From assembly GCA_032622095.1 (NCBI GenBank), contig CP136064.1:252840484-252904483 (forward strand): a DNA stretch of 64,000 nt, written 5' to 3'. Source of the DNA: Siphonodentalium dalli. Its lineage: Eukaryota; Mollusca; Scaphopoda; Gadilida; Siphonodentaliidae. Below are positions 22,300 through 34,684 of the stretch, in pieces (positions within the stretch are counted from its first letter, which is position 1; each line of letters opens with the position of its first letter). A model generated the notes under the pieces. That model was given only the letters and a program-made list of their open reading frames with translations, was not told the origin of the DNA and searched no databases. Made by a program: the position numbers and the translations under genes.

Positions 22300-22640
22300 T
22301 TGAATTATAATTTTAATAATTTTGCTGGACATGCCAAAGCGATTGTTGACAATATTTAGTTATAGTTTAGCTATGATAATTGCATAAAGAGGCCCGCTAG
22401 GGCATAATTATGTATTTTGTATCAGCGAAAGAGGTGGATGCGTTAGGAAGATCATTGTTTTCATTTCGACGAATAAATGTTCTAATACATGTTGAAATAC
22501 ATGACTCGTCCAATAAGGCATATCGTTATAGAGTTCAAAGTCTTTTGGACAACTAACAGAGAACTTCTCAACAACAAATTTGCTAGCTGCTCACTGTTTC
22601 CATTATGTCGATATAGTGTCCCAGTAGCTCAGGGTACCCC
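22300..22640 (+). repeat. Decayed second copy of the tRNA-cluster spacer
   Basis: caaagcgattgttgacaa (about 22337) matches 11934. The stretch around tcagcgaaagaggtggatg (about 22425) matches 11775. gttcaaagtc...caacaaat...tgctagctgctca (22530-22592) matches 12451-12500. The block ends in the first 15 nt of tRNA-Arg (gtcccagtagctcag, 22618-22632), after which homology is lost. The order of the pieces differs from the main cluster. Confidence 0.75.
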
Positions 22641-22690
22641 GGTGGATGTTATAACCGCGTTAGTTTTCCCAAATTTAGATATTTTTTTAA

Positions 22691-23137
22691 CCCTTTACCC
22701 AACAAACCGGCCAAAAACGCCCAAATAAATCTTCAGCAGCCTAAAATATCTTCGGTCTGTCTCAATAACACCATACAAATATGAATATCATTGGAACCGG
22801 TTCATTGACCACATTGTGATGGTTACAGTTATGCCCTGTGCCAATGCATTCTCTTATATATGCGAGTCGACCATAGGTCGCCTCGCATATATAAGAGAAT
22901 GCATTGGCCTACAAAAAATTCTTTTTTACCACTTTTTCTTACATTCTTTAACAATTTTATAATTTTTTCTTACATTTTTTAACAATTTTTATAATATTTT
23001 TCTACATTCTTTGACAATTTTATCATTTTTAATATGTGTTAAGCCAATGCATTCTCTTATATATGCGAGGCGACCTATGGTCGACTCGCATATATAAGAG
23101 CATGCATTGGCACAGGGCCGTTCTGTTGGGTAAAGGG
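22691..23137 (+). mobile_element. TTAA-flanked hairpin MITE, copy 1 (piggyBac-like)
   Basis: Flanked by TTAA (22687-22690 and 23138-23141), with terminal inverted repeats CCCTTTACCCAACA...TGTTGGGTAAAGGG. Inside are two near-perfect 69-bp palindromes (22840-22908 and 23043-23111), inverted to each other. Each folds gccaatgcattctcttatat onto its complement. No coding capacity. TTAA duplication plus CCC termini is the pattern of piggyBac-type transposons. Family assignment is inference. Confidence 0.85.
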
Positions 23138-23141
23138 TTAA

Positions 23142-23664
23142 TTTGCACACTCTTCTTTTGTTTCTCTTATAACATAATAATAAAGAATTAATTTCTCGAA
23201 TGTCCTGGCTTGTCAGCATTGAATGTGATCGGCATCGGTAGTCTTGATTGTTTACCAATCGTCATGCTTTCCAACCAAGCACGGTACCAACCAAGCACGT
23301 CCAGTTTGTGAATTTTAAACCACCACATGGGATTCAGCTAAAGAGTTTGTGCTATATTGTTTATTCTTCCACATGACATATTTATATATTTGTTCTACGT
23401 TGAATTCCGTTGAGATGTCATTGAAAGACAGAAGGTCAATTCATATTCATTTGGGGAAAATGTTCAGATAATAAGGTCAGCATGGTCGAATCCTTAGGGA
23501 ACTACTCGTCATTGATTATTTAGTATAGACAGGGACTCTGGGTTAGATACTGCGTCGCATTCGGTTTCACTTTATCAGAACTTACATGGTGATTGCTCGT
23601 GTTCTTTCTGGAAGGGAAATAACTAATCATTTGTAAGAAATTTGTCTGATTTTTACAAATTGCA
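23142..23664. other. Upstream region of the lectin gene
   Basis: No ORF of note. The promoter of the gene starting at 23725 should be here, but I cannot point to a convincing TATA box or initiator. Confidence 0.4.
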
Positions 23665-23724
23665 ATGCAGCAAATGCACATGTGGAATTGTATTCCATTT
23701 TTCGGTATTTATGGACGGTCCATT

Positions 23725-24016
23725 ATGCGCACTTATCACCAGATTTCATGCGCTGTGACATTATTACTGATGCTGATATCGGTTCGAGCGGAACGGACGT
23801 CTTATTTCGTGCGGACGACAACCGGGATTGGAACCGGGATCAGCGGAACAGTTTTCTCAGAAGACATATCGCACAGTGCAACGGGCTGTGGAAGGAAATG
23901 TTCTATTTTTCCAAATTGCGGCATGTTCGTTTACAATTCGCCGTCTAGGACATGCATGCTTCTGGATGTCAGTCACGGTGAGCTAGCGCTCACTGATAGT
24001 GACTGGATCGGTTACG
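23725..24016 (+). CDS. Secreted PAN/C-type lectin protein, exon 1 of 3
   Basis: Start chosen at the ATG at 23725 because it gives a clean signal peptide (MRTYHQISCAVTLLLMLISV, cleavage probably after RA). An in-frame ATG at 23665 would add 20 residues ahead of it. The rest is a PAN/apple-like domain: TVFSEDISHSATGCGRKC, then PNCGMFVYN and SRTCMLLD, matching the Cys-x3-Cys...Cys...Cys-x-Leu spacing of PAN_1. Such domains bind proteins or sugars outside the cell. The exon ends at a consensus donor (acg|gtatgt) in phase 1. Joined to the other exons the frame closes exactly: 292+183+242 nt, 238 residues. It is the only convincing host protein gene in the window, with introns of 10.4 and 6.4 kb. 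Confidence 0.85.
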
Positions 24017-24265
24017 GTATGTAATAAATATCTGCCCAAATTATTTCATGGCTTATGGCCTATTTCCCCACTGGTAGAATATAGGTCAACTGCCCCACTG
24101 CGATGGGTAATGTCCCCTATTATGGCACCATGTATGTCATGAGGTGCATCCCGTGGTGGGTGTTTTAGGAGGCCTAGTGTAAACTAAAGTGGCAGCATCA
24201 CGCGAGACATCGGTGCTGCACTGAAGCCGGTTTGGGGGCAATGGTAGTTCTTTGATCTAAGATCA

Positions 24266-24480
24266 AAGGATCAAAGGTATGGTTTTGGAAGTACATCAAA
24301 GGTAGTGCTGTGGGAGTACAGGTAGATATGACATAAAAGGTATTGTTGTGGAGGTACACGAAGTACAGGTAGATATGACATCAAAGGTATTGTTGTTGAA
24401 GTACATGGAAGCACAGGTAGATATGACAGGTATTGCTGTGGAAGTACATGGAAGTATAGGTAGATATGACCTCATTGCAT
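24266..24480 (+). repeat. Minisatellite, 43-48 bp unit
   Basis: In intron 1. ggtagatatgac recurs at about 24321, 24368, 24416 and 24459, each following a gtacatggaagtaca-like stretch. Confidence 0.85.
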
Positions 24481-24539
24481 CATCCTACTGGGTCACTGAA
24501 GTACACGGCCATAACATGTACGTACGTAATATGTGTATT

Positions 24540-25070
24540 ACGTTATGGATGTAATGTTATGTATATTACGTGATGACCTTGATGAACAATGGGGAACCTC
24601 GCCCTGAATTATGTTCCTAATATGTGTATTGCTTCATATTATGTTAAACGGACACAGTGCATTCTTTGTGAATATTAATGGAAGATAATGCGCTCGAAAT
24701 GCGTGAATGTTAAAGGGGCGCACTCTGGATATGATAATGTTAAAGGAACACAAGGTACTCATAAAGTGAATGTTAAAGGGACACAAAGCACTCACATTGT
24801 GTGAATTTTAAAGGGACACGCGGCACTCACTGTGGATTAATGTTAAAGGGCCACACGGCACTCGCAGTGGCTGCAAGTTAAAAGGACATGGAGCTAAATT
24901 TTAAATTAAAAAAAAAAGATTAAAACTTTCAAAACTTATTTTTTTCAATAATAAAAAAAAATGTTCAAACTTTAAAAACTTTATTTTTTTCAAAAATTAA
25001 AAAATAATTAAAAAATTTCAACAAAAAAAAAAAAATCCAAACTTCAAAATTATTTTTAAAAACAATTGAT
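24540..25070 (+). repeat. Composite repeat: acgtgatgacc head, tandem ttaaaggga units, A/T tail
   Basis: Head attacgtgatgaccttgatg, then five or so 33-40-bp units with the core gaatgttaaagggacac and gcactcac, then an A-rich tail with ttcaaaactt motifs. An inverted relative with the same order of parts lies at 55419-55960. Confidence 0.75.
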
Positions 25071-25139
25071 CAAGAGGGGAGATGGGGAAAGAGCGACTGA
25101 GCGAGTGAGGGGAGGGGAAAAAAGAGCAACTGAGCAAGT

Positions 25140-25315
25140 ATCAGTATCATTCCGATGGTTGTATATCGGTGCCGGATCGGCATCGTAATATTGATATCGT
25201 TACAATGATGGTATGTCGGTACCATATCCGCATCGTCATATCAGTATCATTCCGATGGTGGTATATCGGTGCCAGATCAGCATCGTTATATCTGTATCGT
25301 TCCGATGATGATAGG
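25140..25315 (+). repeat. Minisatellite, about 50-bp unit, 3-4 copies
   Basis: gtatatcggtgcc-type motif at 25161, 25211 and 25261, each preceded by tatcattccgatgg or a close variant. Confidence 0.85.
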
Positions 25316-25970
25316 ACGTTGTCAATTCAGCGTAATATCATCACCAAACATTTTGGACAAGAGGAATACAAGTGCCGCATCCTTTCATTTAAGCAATCGG
25401 ATTTCCAAGAGGATTAAGTAGAGCCTGGGGATCACACGGCACAATCGTTTCGACGATTCTACGACCAATTCCACGATTATGCGGTATGACATCCACGGTG
25501 CTACGGCAGTTTAACGATTCTGCGACCAGGCTGATGCGATAAATACGAAAAAAACGTTAAGAAATGAATAATTCCAGAAATACGGACATATATGTACCAT
25601 ATATTATATTTATATAAGGTACGGCGATCTTCGATTCGATAATCTGTAAAGAGTTCAGCACTAGACAGTTAGCACAACAATACATAATCTTTGACACAAA
25701 TAGACCGGTAGTTTTGGATTTACACACATCTCTGTGTGAAATTCGTCTTTAGAGTTGAGAAAATATATATAATGTCCTATAAAATTGAGTGAAAACCAAA
25801 TAATAACATAGCCATACGTCTTTGGTGATTTTTCACAACTAATGTTCACTTCAGTTCTATGATTGATGGCGGTGTGTCCATGTTTGCGGGGGTATCATCG
25901 CACTCAATTGACAACGCCGAGTAGTCAACTATGACAACGATGATTGTGCGACCAGCAATTGAAATTTCAT

Positions 25971-25976
<6 letters not shown>

Positions 25977-26005
<29 letters not shown>

Positions 26006-26110
26006 AGAGAGAGAGACAGAGAGAGAGAGAGATAGAGAGAGGGGAGGGGAGGGAGAGAGAGGTGAGAGAAAGGGGGAGAGAGAGGAAGGGACAGGGGAGG
26101 GGGAGGGATA
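25977..26110. repeat. (TA)n then (GA)n/(GGGGA)n microsatellite
   Basis: About 12 TA repeats pass into GAGA and GGGA purine-rich sequence, a long purine/pyrimidine strand asymmetry. Confidence 0.95.
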
Positions 26111-28090
26111 GATAATATCTAATGAGTTTATTCTAGCTGATCATTAGTGAACCGACTTCAATGGACGAGGTTAATAAATTATTTGCATATAATTGGGACG
26201 AATTTGAAATCCACTTTATCACATTTTAACAAGGAAAACGAGCTAAAAAAGACTGCGATTACAAAAAAAAAATATTGATTTCCTTACCATAACACAATAG
26301 GAAGTAAAGATACCATCAAGACAAAATAATGTTCCATTTTAAATGTGTCTTTTCATGTCGTTGTTGGTTCCCATTGTCTATTTGAAACTCTGTTGAATAC
26401 GAAGTATGTTACGGATGAAGATTAGCCGGAATGCGAAAAAACAAATTGGTGTTGTCGAGTAAGTTTTGTACAGTTTTCAAGAAAATGTATCAAATAAAAT
26501 TCATACTCTATGCATAATAGTCCAACATACTCATTTATAGTCACTAGTCAGAGATTGTCTTGAGTTTACGGCCCGTATCAACATATATTTACACGATCAT
26601 GTGTTCCACGCGTTGCCCAATCCACTATCCGTAAATTAATTTGATTACGTCTTGTACACGGAAATTAAATTAAATTTATATCAAATTACTAACTTTGATT
26701 TTAAAATAACCTATTAACCTGAACGTTTACATAAAACATCTTCAACTGAACGTAGGCCTACTTATTTTCCTATTTATTATCGATATTAGATCGTTGTTAT
26801 TACCGGGAATTTATTGAAAATAACGTACAGTACCCATTTAACGTACCGTAATCATTTTAACAATTAAATCTAGAACCAGTGAAAATGATATTCTATAATG
26901 ATTTATTTATTTGTGATTAAAATCTTATTATTTAAAATATAATTCCTTTGCGCAGTTAAGATTTGCCTCCAGATATGACAATTCTATAACTTTTATTTCC
27001 ACTCAACTTCCCACGATCTTAATTCTTACCTCATTTGAAGTACGCACACACCAGTCAGGTTTACCCAATTAAAAATACTACCGCAACAAAACACCCCATG
27101 TTAATAATATGACGTCAAATTGGCGTCCGAACCGGGGGATCAGGTGGGGGTCATGAATCAGACGTATCCATATAGGTTATTTTTCTTATTTTGGCCACTT
27201 TCGGGACCCACCAACCCAGTGTTCTACTATTTTATGTATGTATACGTTTTTACTGCAATTTTTCTGGTATCCATCCAATTTTTTTTAAAGTGTTGCTCAT
27301 TATTTTCAGTTTCAGATAACCACACCCTTTTTTCTTTTGAAGAATTTTAACTAATACTTTTATACAAATACCTTTATAAAAGTAACTAAAACGGCCAATA
27401 ATTTTTCGAGGACATCTTTATATGTAGGGCCTACCTGCTAATCAGAATATGACTAAAAAAAACTCATGTTGTGGTAGGCTAAGTGGTGACATTATCAACT
27501 TTACAAAAATTATAAAACCGCTGGGTGCACTAAGAAGGAAAATGTTCAGGTACATGTAAGTTGTGCATTTTGTCATGTTCTAATTTGAGAAGGCTCGATT
27601 AGCCACAAATCTCTTATGTGACTTGGTCTCTATATCTTCACATGTGGGGATCAGTAAATACACAGTACTGTATTGAGTCCAGGACATGTGCATTGCACAG
27701 CGAAGGTACAGTTCCAAACATTGTTGATGCAGCATACATGGGCAGAACTAAGCTGCCCGATCAGTGACAGATACGTCGTATACAAATGAAAATTACCGTT
27801 CAACTTGTCACACAATCGTCGTTGTAAAAAATTTTTATTAAGTTGAAATATATATCAATTGAAAAAAAATTATATTTCAATTTAAAAAAAATTTGTTTTA
27901 ATTATATATACATGTAATATAAATTTATGATATATTTTTTTGTTAAATTGAGCAAGAAATTCAATCTTTTTTTTTCTTTTTTTTTAAGAGTGAAGTTTTC
28001 GAGAGAGAAAATTAGATCGAACATGATCTGTATTTTGGGCTGAGAAACTCATATTCAAGATTTGGTTCTGATGGGGTAGAAAATGTTATC
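26111..28090. other. Intron 1 sequence with a TIR-element remnant
   Basis: About 26690-26850 (ctattaacctgaacgttt through gggaatttattgaaaata and gtacagtacccatttaac) resembles 43505-43637, the right half of the inner TIR element there. No coding signal found. AT-rich runs at 27830-27990. Confidence 0.5.
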
Positions 28091-28229
28091 GCACCATGCG
28101 TAAAGTGTCTATGGAGGGACAAACAGATGGACGAACGACAAGTGGTCAATCGGGACATCGACAATATATGTACCAAATACTATGGTATGGTACAAATAAA
28201 AATTGCATGATGAATTTACATTGGAAAAT

Positions 28230-28560
28230 ACATGTACTGAAATCCAAAATGGCTGACTGCGGCCGAACAACTCGTTCCCATCTATATGCCAAATTTCATT
28301 GTAGGACCAACGGTAGGGCCTGTAGCCAGTGCTAATGGATTTACATAGCGTAATACTGAAAAACAAGATGGCCAGCGGCAGCCATTTTTTTTCGCCGATT
28401 CACCCAAAATTATCTCGTTCCCATCAACATGTCAATGTTCTACTTCCATGACAAATTTCGATGCCGGACCAACGGTGCTAGTAGAGTCTGTGCTAATGGG
28501 TGCATGTTTAATGATTAAAAATGGCTGTCGGCAACAATTAATCGTTCTACGTGTCATTGT
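28230..28560 (+). repeat. Degenerate tandem repeat with aaaatggc motifs
   Basis: Three diverged units carrying aaatggctg or aagatggcc, ctcgttcccatc, aaatttc and ggaccaacggt. Similar in style to the array at 60440-60890. Confidence 0.6.
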
Positions 28561-29048
28561 TTATGAAAATTTTCATGATCATTGATGCAATGGTTCAGGC
28601 TGTAACCTAAAGGATCAGAACGTAAAACTGATGCACAGTGGCAATAGCTTAAGCTAAAAATGTGTTGGACATGACATAAACCCATAACTAACAAAGTGCA
28701 GATATATTGAGGCTTCCATTACTTGATAAAATATGAAATTGATATTCTTTATCTCAATGGAGAAATGAAATTTGGTGGCGAAAACACAAGATGAGCATAT
28801 AATGTGTAATTTTTTATATCTATGTCAATTAGTACTTTAGTATACATTGCAATGGTCTAATTTATTTGCAGGTAGGTCAGGTTATTATAATTGCAGAGGA
28901 AATGGCGAGAAATGCCATATGGATTTTGTAAGAATGTTCAAATAATAAAGTTAAACAACAGCCTTGCTTTTTGTTGAAAACTTATTATCTGAACATACCG
29001 GTACCTAGAAAAGAATGAATGAAAATCAAGTAACTACTCGTCAGCGAA

Positions 29049-29222
29049 AACCATGTGCCAATGAATTATCTTATATATGCGAGTCTCATATAGGAAGCCT
29101 CGCATATATAAGAGAATGCACTGGCTTACAATGTCAAGTTAAATATTGTTAGGCCAATGTATTCTCTTGTATATGGGGTGCTCCCTATGGGAGACTCGCA
29201 TTTATAGGAGAATTCATTAGCA
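29049..29222. mobile_element. Hairpin MITE core, diverged copy 2
   Basis: Two degenerate palindromes (cttatatatgcgag...ctcgcatatataag at 29069-29112, and a second at about 29153-29220) match the inner part of copy 1. The TTAA-flanked outer arms are missing. It is more mutated than the other copies, so it is older. Confidence 0.75.
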
Positions 29223-32200
29223 CATATTTATTTTTTTACAAAATTTCAGGAAGCCAGAGAAAACCAATACTTCCTTTCTAAGGGAGATATCTTCTTATTC
29301 TTGACTTCTTCTTTCTTTTAATAAGTTCAACTGAAGCTGAATCTGCTGCTGTGATCTGAATTGTCCTGAAATTATTAATATAAAAGCATGAATAACTCTG
29401 CCTCCCAGTTATATTGTTTCCGAACATACCTCTACAACAAACTCACGTGTGTTGCTTCGTTATCTTACATTCATAACTATAAGAAAATGACATTGATGTG
29501 GTTATTTAGTTCTATATGTCGCAAGCTATGTAAAATGGTCTATGTGATATTGCTGATCTTATTATTAAGTATAAATGGTGTTCATATGGAAACAACTTTC
29601 TGGTAGTACATAATATTAAATTAACCAAAATAATAATGCATATCATGTCATGATCTGAGGTCATATTGAATACTAATGACCATTCTTTGCACACAATGCC
29701 CATTGAACAAGTTAAATAAATGCTTTCTTAACAATAGTGGCCTGTGCATGTGAGCCATGAAATGTTGCTATAAATGACATTTAAATTAAATATTTTTACG
29801 CAGCACCATAACATGAAATACACAAATATTGAAATAAATAAATGTGACAGACAAGCTTTATGATACATCGAAACAATGCTTATAAAATACATATAAAATA
29901 ATAAACTACTAATCCATAAATTTCATTTTAGTAAGAAAAGTACATCAGGAATTGTGAAAAATTAAAATAGAGAAGGACTGCAAAGCCAAGAAACTTTTGC
30001 AACCCCTTTAACTATTGTACGATTCATTATTCATGATTATCTAGGTAAATATAATGCCACTCTATCTGAACTAACATAATAAGATGCTGAGCGCACAGTT
30101 GTTGGAATAAAATTAAAAAACACCCGCCCCACACTGATAATATATAAGATCGTGTAAATTAGCTGTTATGGTCAAAGTAGTCCATGTATTTTGGTAAACA
30201 GGCTATATTTTCTTTGAAAGACAGTAAAATTGAAATGCTTACAACAGAAGATGACTGTTTGCACTGGCTTTGTTTGCGATTTTGGTGCTTGATATCTTAG
30301 CCACTTGGCAGCTATAGTTCTGAATCGGCTATCGGTCATTGTGGAAGTCTTTGGCAACTTTCTAACTGCTTCTGAAATCAAATTTTATCTGAAATGTTAC
30401 ACTTCAATCTAATAAAATTGAAAATAATCACTTTATTTACAATGTATAAAAGTAAAATTGGCATGGAAGAACTACATGCATCAATTTTATAAATTTATTT
30501 GGGGGCCACAATTCATGTATGGACATTTAAATTTGCGCAGGTCAAAAATGTTCAGTTGCCAAAGTCTTTACCAATTACATTCAGCTGGGATTAACCACCA
30601 ATGAATAGAATGCACTACCGGCATTTGTGGTAGTTACATTGTACTATAAAATGGGCCCAAGAAACAACATCAAATTATTATTGGCTATCTCATAAACTGG
30701 CTTCGTTTTATTTACACAGTAAATAAATTGGCAGACACCTACCGGTATTACTACCACACATGGACATTAATTGTGATCGTTGAATCTAGAGTTGATAATT
30801 GGTTTAGAGATCGTTTTGCAATTTTTGGATAAGAAAAATCTACCGAATGAGATTTATTTTAATCAGGTTGTATTTTTTTAATAAACTTGCCACATTGAAA
30901 ACCTATATTGCGAACACTATAATATCTATATAACTTTCCAGGTCTCTAAACTACTGATATAATATACTTTTTAAAGATTTTGAGATTACTTCAATGTGTA
31001 CACAACACACCGCACATAATCAAAAGCGTTTGAATTATGACGTAAACACACCCAAATAATATGATGTAACTGACGTACAGTAATCTATTAGATTTATTAT
31101 CTTATAAGGTCCATGTCAAAATCAATGCCCATTATCGGTTATGAATACCAAGCATGTTTGGGTTAGACAACATTGACTTACTTTGCATTGCACCAACAGT
31201 TACTATCCTTGGATAATGATTGCCAAACGGGTGTTTCCAGCTTTCCCATTCAGTTCATTTTTCCTGCCAGTGTTTTTGTCATCATTATCTTCATAATTTC
31301 ATAGATGTCCTGACAGTTATCTGTACCACCGGTAAATTGATATCGAGTCACCTGGATTCAGAATTTTACATGCATTGATTGTGTACAAAAAATATATATC
31401 TATGTTTACAGCCATGTGGGTAGGCATGTAGTGGACAATTTGATATGACGCTTTTTTATTTTCTGTTTTCAGTTTCCAACATACTGAATTAACTCAAATG
31501 ATGTGGCATATTATACCCACTTTTGTTGTGGAAAAGTACAAATCTCAAGCAGCATATAGTACAAGTACGAATTTACATTATAGCAAACAAGGAAGAGACT
31601 TGGCTATGTTTACTACTGACTTTTCCGTAAATTTCCCTATCAAGGTTTGGGTTAGTACACACCCTGACTGTTCATTTATTATTGTTTTAAATACATCTAC
31701 ATTCTAACATGTGATCCTAAATTTGGTAACATTTCTCCTAGTACATTTCGATTCTTCTGAAGTTACAATTAGTACACTGATAATTTTATTATTCAAATGT
31801 AGTCACCACTTCATATCCATTCATATATGCATGTGTATACCAGTAGACATGTTGGTTAGAGCTCATGCATTTTGCACAATAGTGGTCAATACAGTGTGAA
31901 CATAGGAAAACAATTAAGACAAAAAATTGAAGAAACAATTTCAGTCGTAACAAGTATCTAGCCCACCCAACATCAAGGTTAGTGTCAACAGGTTTGTGTA
32001 GGGTCAGTCGTGCACCAGAAACTGTCAACATAGCAGATACTTCTTGTCCTTCGTATCAAAGCTATCCGATTGAAGATGGGTATTTCTTGATTATATCGAT
32101 ACCACACGCCATTGAATTACTTTTTTCAACAAATTAAGAAACACAGATGCACTCTGGCAGCAATTTATTGTTTAAAAACATGTGACATAAATCCATAAGA

Positions 32201-32417
32201 TACAATAATTGTTTGGATGCTAAAACCATGACAAACAAAGTGCCAGGTCAGGTGAAAATGTCTGGTATCATCATGGTTGGTTTTGGAGCTCCTTTTCTGA
32301 TATACAATTGATATTTGTTGAGATATAGATTGTTTGGGGGGCTAACTTGAAAAAAACATCTAAATCAAAGGATCCATGTTCATTATTTTCTCTTCGTTTT
32401 GCTTTATGAAAATTAAT
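29223..32417. other. Intron 1 sequence, no feature recognised
   Basis: AT-rich, with short frames only (up to about 80 codons) and none with a known motif. I see no clear repeat. Confidence 0.5.
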
Positions 32418-32421
32418 TTAA

Positions 32422-32831
32422 CCCTTTACCCAACAGAAGGGCCCTGTGCCAATGCATTCTCTTATATATGCGAGTCGACCATAGGTTGCCTCGCATATAT
32501 ATGGTCGACTCGCATATATAAGAGAATGCATTGGCTTAACACATTAAAATTTATAAAATTGTTAAAGAATGTAAGAAAAAATGGTAAAAAGTGTTTAAAA
32601 AAGATTTTTTTATAGGCCAATGCATTCTCTTATATATGCGAGGCGACCTATGGTCGACTCGCATATATAAGAGAATGCATTGGCACAGGGCATAACTGTA
32701 ACTATCACAATGTGGTCAAGGAGCCGGTTACAATGATATCCATATGTGTATGGTCTATTGAGACAGACCCAAGATAATTTAGGCTGTTGAAGCTTTATTT
32801 GGCCGTTTTGGCCGGTTTGTTGGGTAAAGGG
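32422..32831 (-). mobile_element. TTAA-flanked hairpin MITE, copy 3
   Basis: TTAA at 32418-32421 and 32832-32835, termini CCCTTTACCCAACA and TGTTGGGTAAAGGG. Inverted relative to copies 1 and 5: the long non-palindromic arm (cggtctgtctcaata region) is at the right. The left palindrome has an internal duplication of its centre (atatatatggtcgactcgc), an error expected from copying a hairpin. Confidence 0.85.
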
Positions 32832-32835
32832 TTAA

Positions 32836-33390
32836 GATCATGCTGATCATCTTTCGCGCTCTTGATGGAACGTCGCCCGCTAAATCAAAGAGCTAATAGT
32901 TTTTAAAGACTTCCGGCACGATGCAGCGAAGATCAGACGTGAAGAGATTCCTAGTACTTCCTAACTCAAACAATTCTACGTTAGGAGACAGAGCCTTCTG
33001 TATCACGGCTCCAACTTTGTGGAACAAACTCCAAGACGATCTGAGGCTAACTCATGATCGTTTGGAATTTCTTAAACTTTTGGATACACAACTTTTAAAA
33101 ATAGCTTATGGGCCCAGTTGAAACCTTTACTGACTGCTGTTATCTGGAGTTTTTAGATTCTAATTTCTATCCGAAGGACCTTTAACTATTAATTTATAAC
33201 TGTGTTTTTAGGACTTTCCATCTCTTGGAATAATCTTATCCGTGTGTTTTCTTTTATCCTAGTAATGATGTATATTATATTATATTATTTTATATATATC
33301 TTATCGCATATTTTATGTAACAGCGCCTATGAACACATATGTTGTGAAATATGCGCTCTACAAATGTTAATAATTAATAAACATATATAA
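32836..33390 (+). mobile_element. 3' end of a CR1/L2-like LINE
   Basis: The frame 32921-33121 encodes LGDRAFCITAPTLWNKLQDD, the signature near the C-terminus of CR1, L2 and Rex-type ORF2 proteins. The 3' UTR ends in atgcgctctacaaatgttaa and an attaataaa-type tail at about 33355-33380, as in such elements. Only the last 66 codons remain, so this is a typical 5'-truncated insertion. Confidence 0.75.
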
Positions 33391-33980
33391 ATAAATCAAT
33401 GGCTTAGAGCTCAGATGCTGGTCTGTGCAGTTTGTTGTGGGTACCGGATGTCAGCAGCAATTGTTTTATTACCTCGCGCTTGTTATTGATTGAAAACGAA
33501 GAGTACATGGTAGGTAAGCACACTTGAGTATCCAATTATCTCAGCGTTTGTCAAATATTTCATCTGTGTATTTACGAAATTTCTTGATTTTCGGTTCGGT
33601 AATTGAAATTCAGACTCTGATACATTCAAGACACATAGAGGGGCATAAGCAAAGTCTGTAGAGCATGAACAATACTCCGACCAGAAAGACAAAATATTAC
33701 GACCTTGAGGGAGCTGGACCTATATTGGCCCAGTATACGGCTGGTTACATCTGTCAACAGACGAGTTACTCGGCTACTTCCGCATACCACGGTTCTTCCA
33801 ATAAAAAGTAGACAAATCTTCAGTATTACAAACTTAAAGATTTCTAATTTACACTGTCGTGACAAGACATTGTATGAACACTACAGCTTTCGGACTGAGA
33901 ATACGCTGTTATTGTTACATACATATTACTGCGTTAGATTTACTTGTTCAAATATCGAATTATTCCAACGCTTTAATCCT
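33391..33980. other. Intron 1 sequence, no feature recognised
   Basis: Short frames only. Confidence 0.5.
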
Positions 33981-33983
33981 TTG

Positions 33984-34375
33984 GTCAAGTTGGTTGAGGC
34001 CCCCACCCCACCCCCCCCCCCCCTGGAATACGGAATACCACTTTTAACACAGAGGGTGGAATACGGAATACCACTTAACAGCCATATGGAATACGGAGTA
34101 CCAGTTAAGATCAGATAAGATAATTTATTGATGATAGAAGGATCTAAAAGGCAACATGATAGTAAAACTTGTAATACAGAGTTGACAGTTGACGAAATGA
34201 CGATGATCGACGATCTGTATCTCAAATCGTGAATTTATTGTGACAAAAATCGCATTTATATTATTATTATGATCATTTTTTGGAAGGTCGGCGTACAAAT
34301 ACAGGTATTTTTGGAATACCGAATACCTCCTAACAGAGGGGACGGAATACGGCAAGGGGGTGGGGGCCTCTTGGT
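33984..34375. mobile_element. Inverted-repeat element with G/C-run ends
   Basis: Left end ggttgaggcccccacccc plus a 14-C run, right end gggggtgggggcctcttggt. Next to both ends are copies of ggaatacggaatacc, three in tandem at the left (34024-34105) and inverted ones at the right (34315-34350). It lies 70 bp upstream of lectin exon 2. Confidence 0.6.
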
Positions 34376-34443
34376 TTGGACACATTTTAGTTCATATGGG
34401 AAATGAAACCGATTCTGTTATCCACATTGCCTGTTCATTTCAG

Positions 34444-34626
34444 CACGCGTATGCGGAGGCAGACCTAATGAGTACCAAATCGGCAACAAGTGCATGACAA
34501 TAACAGATGGGGAGTTGTCATGGCATCAAGCGAAGAGCGCATGCTCTGGTGTGGGATCGCGACTGGCCGTTCTCGACTCCAAAGCAACCTTTACCTCACT
34601 TCTGGCCATAATGAACACACTGAGAG
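34444..34626 (+). CDS. Secreted PAN/C-type lectin protein, exon 2 of 3
   Basis: The acceptor is ctgttcatttcag and the donor gagag|gtacta. The exon is phase 1 at both ends and 183 nt long. It encodes the first half of a C-type lectin domain: VCGGRPNEYQIGNKCM supplies the extra N-terminal Cys pair of long-form domains, SWHQAKSACSGVGSRLAVLD is the usual alpha-helix and first core Cys, and ATFTSLLAIMNTLR the second helix. The frame opens with two bases completing the codon begun in exon 1, giving Ala. An unrelated MITE starts only 58 bp after the donor. Confidence 0.85.
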
Positions 34627-34684
34627 GTACTAGTGTATTTTCATATCTGTATTGGACATCTTGTGCTAAACGTATTCGTATATG

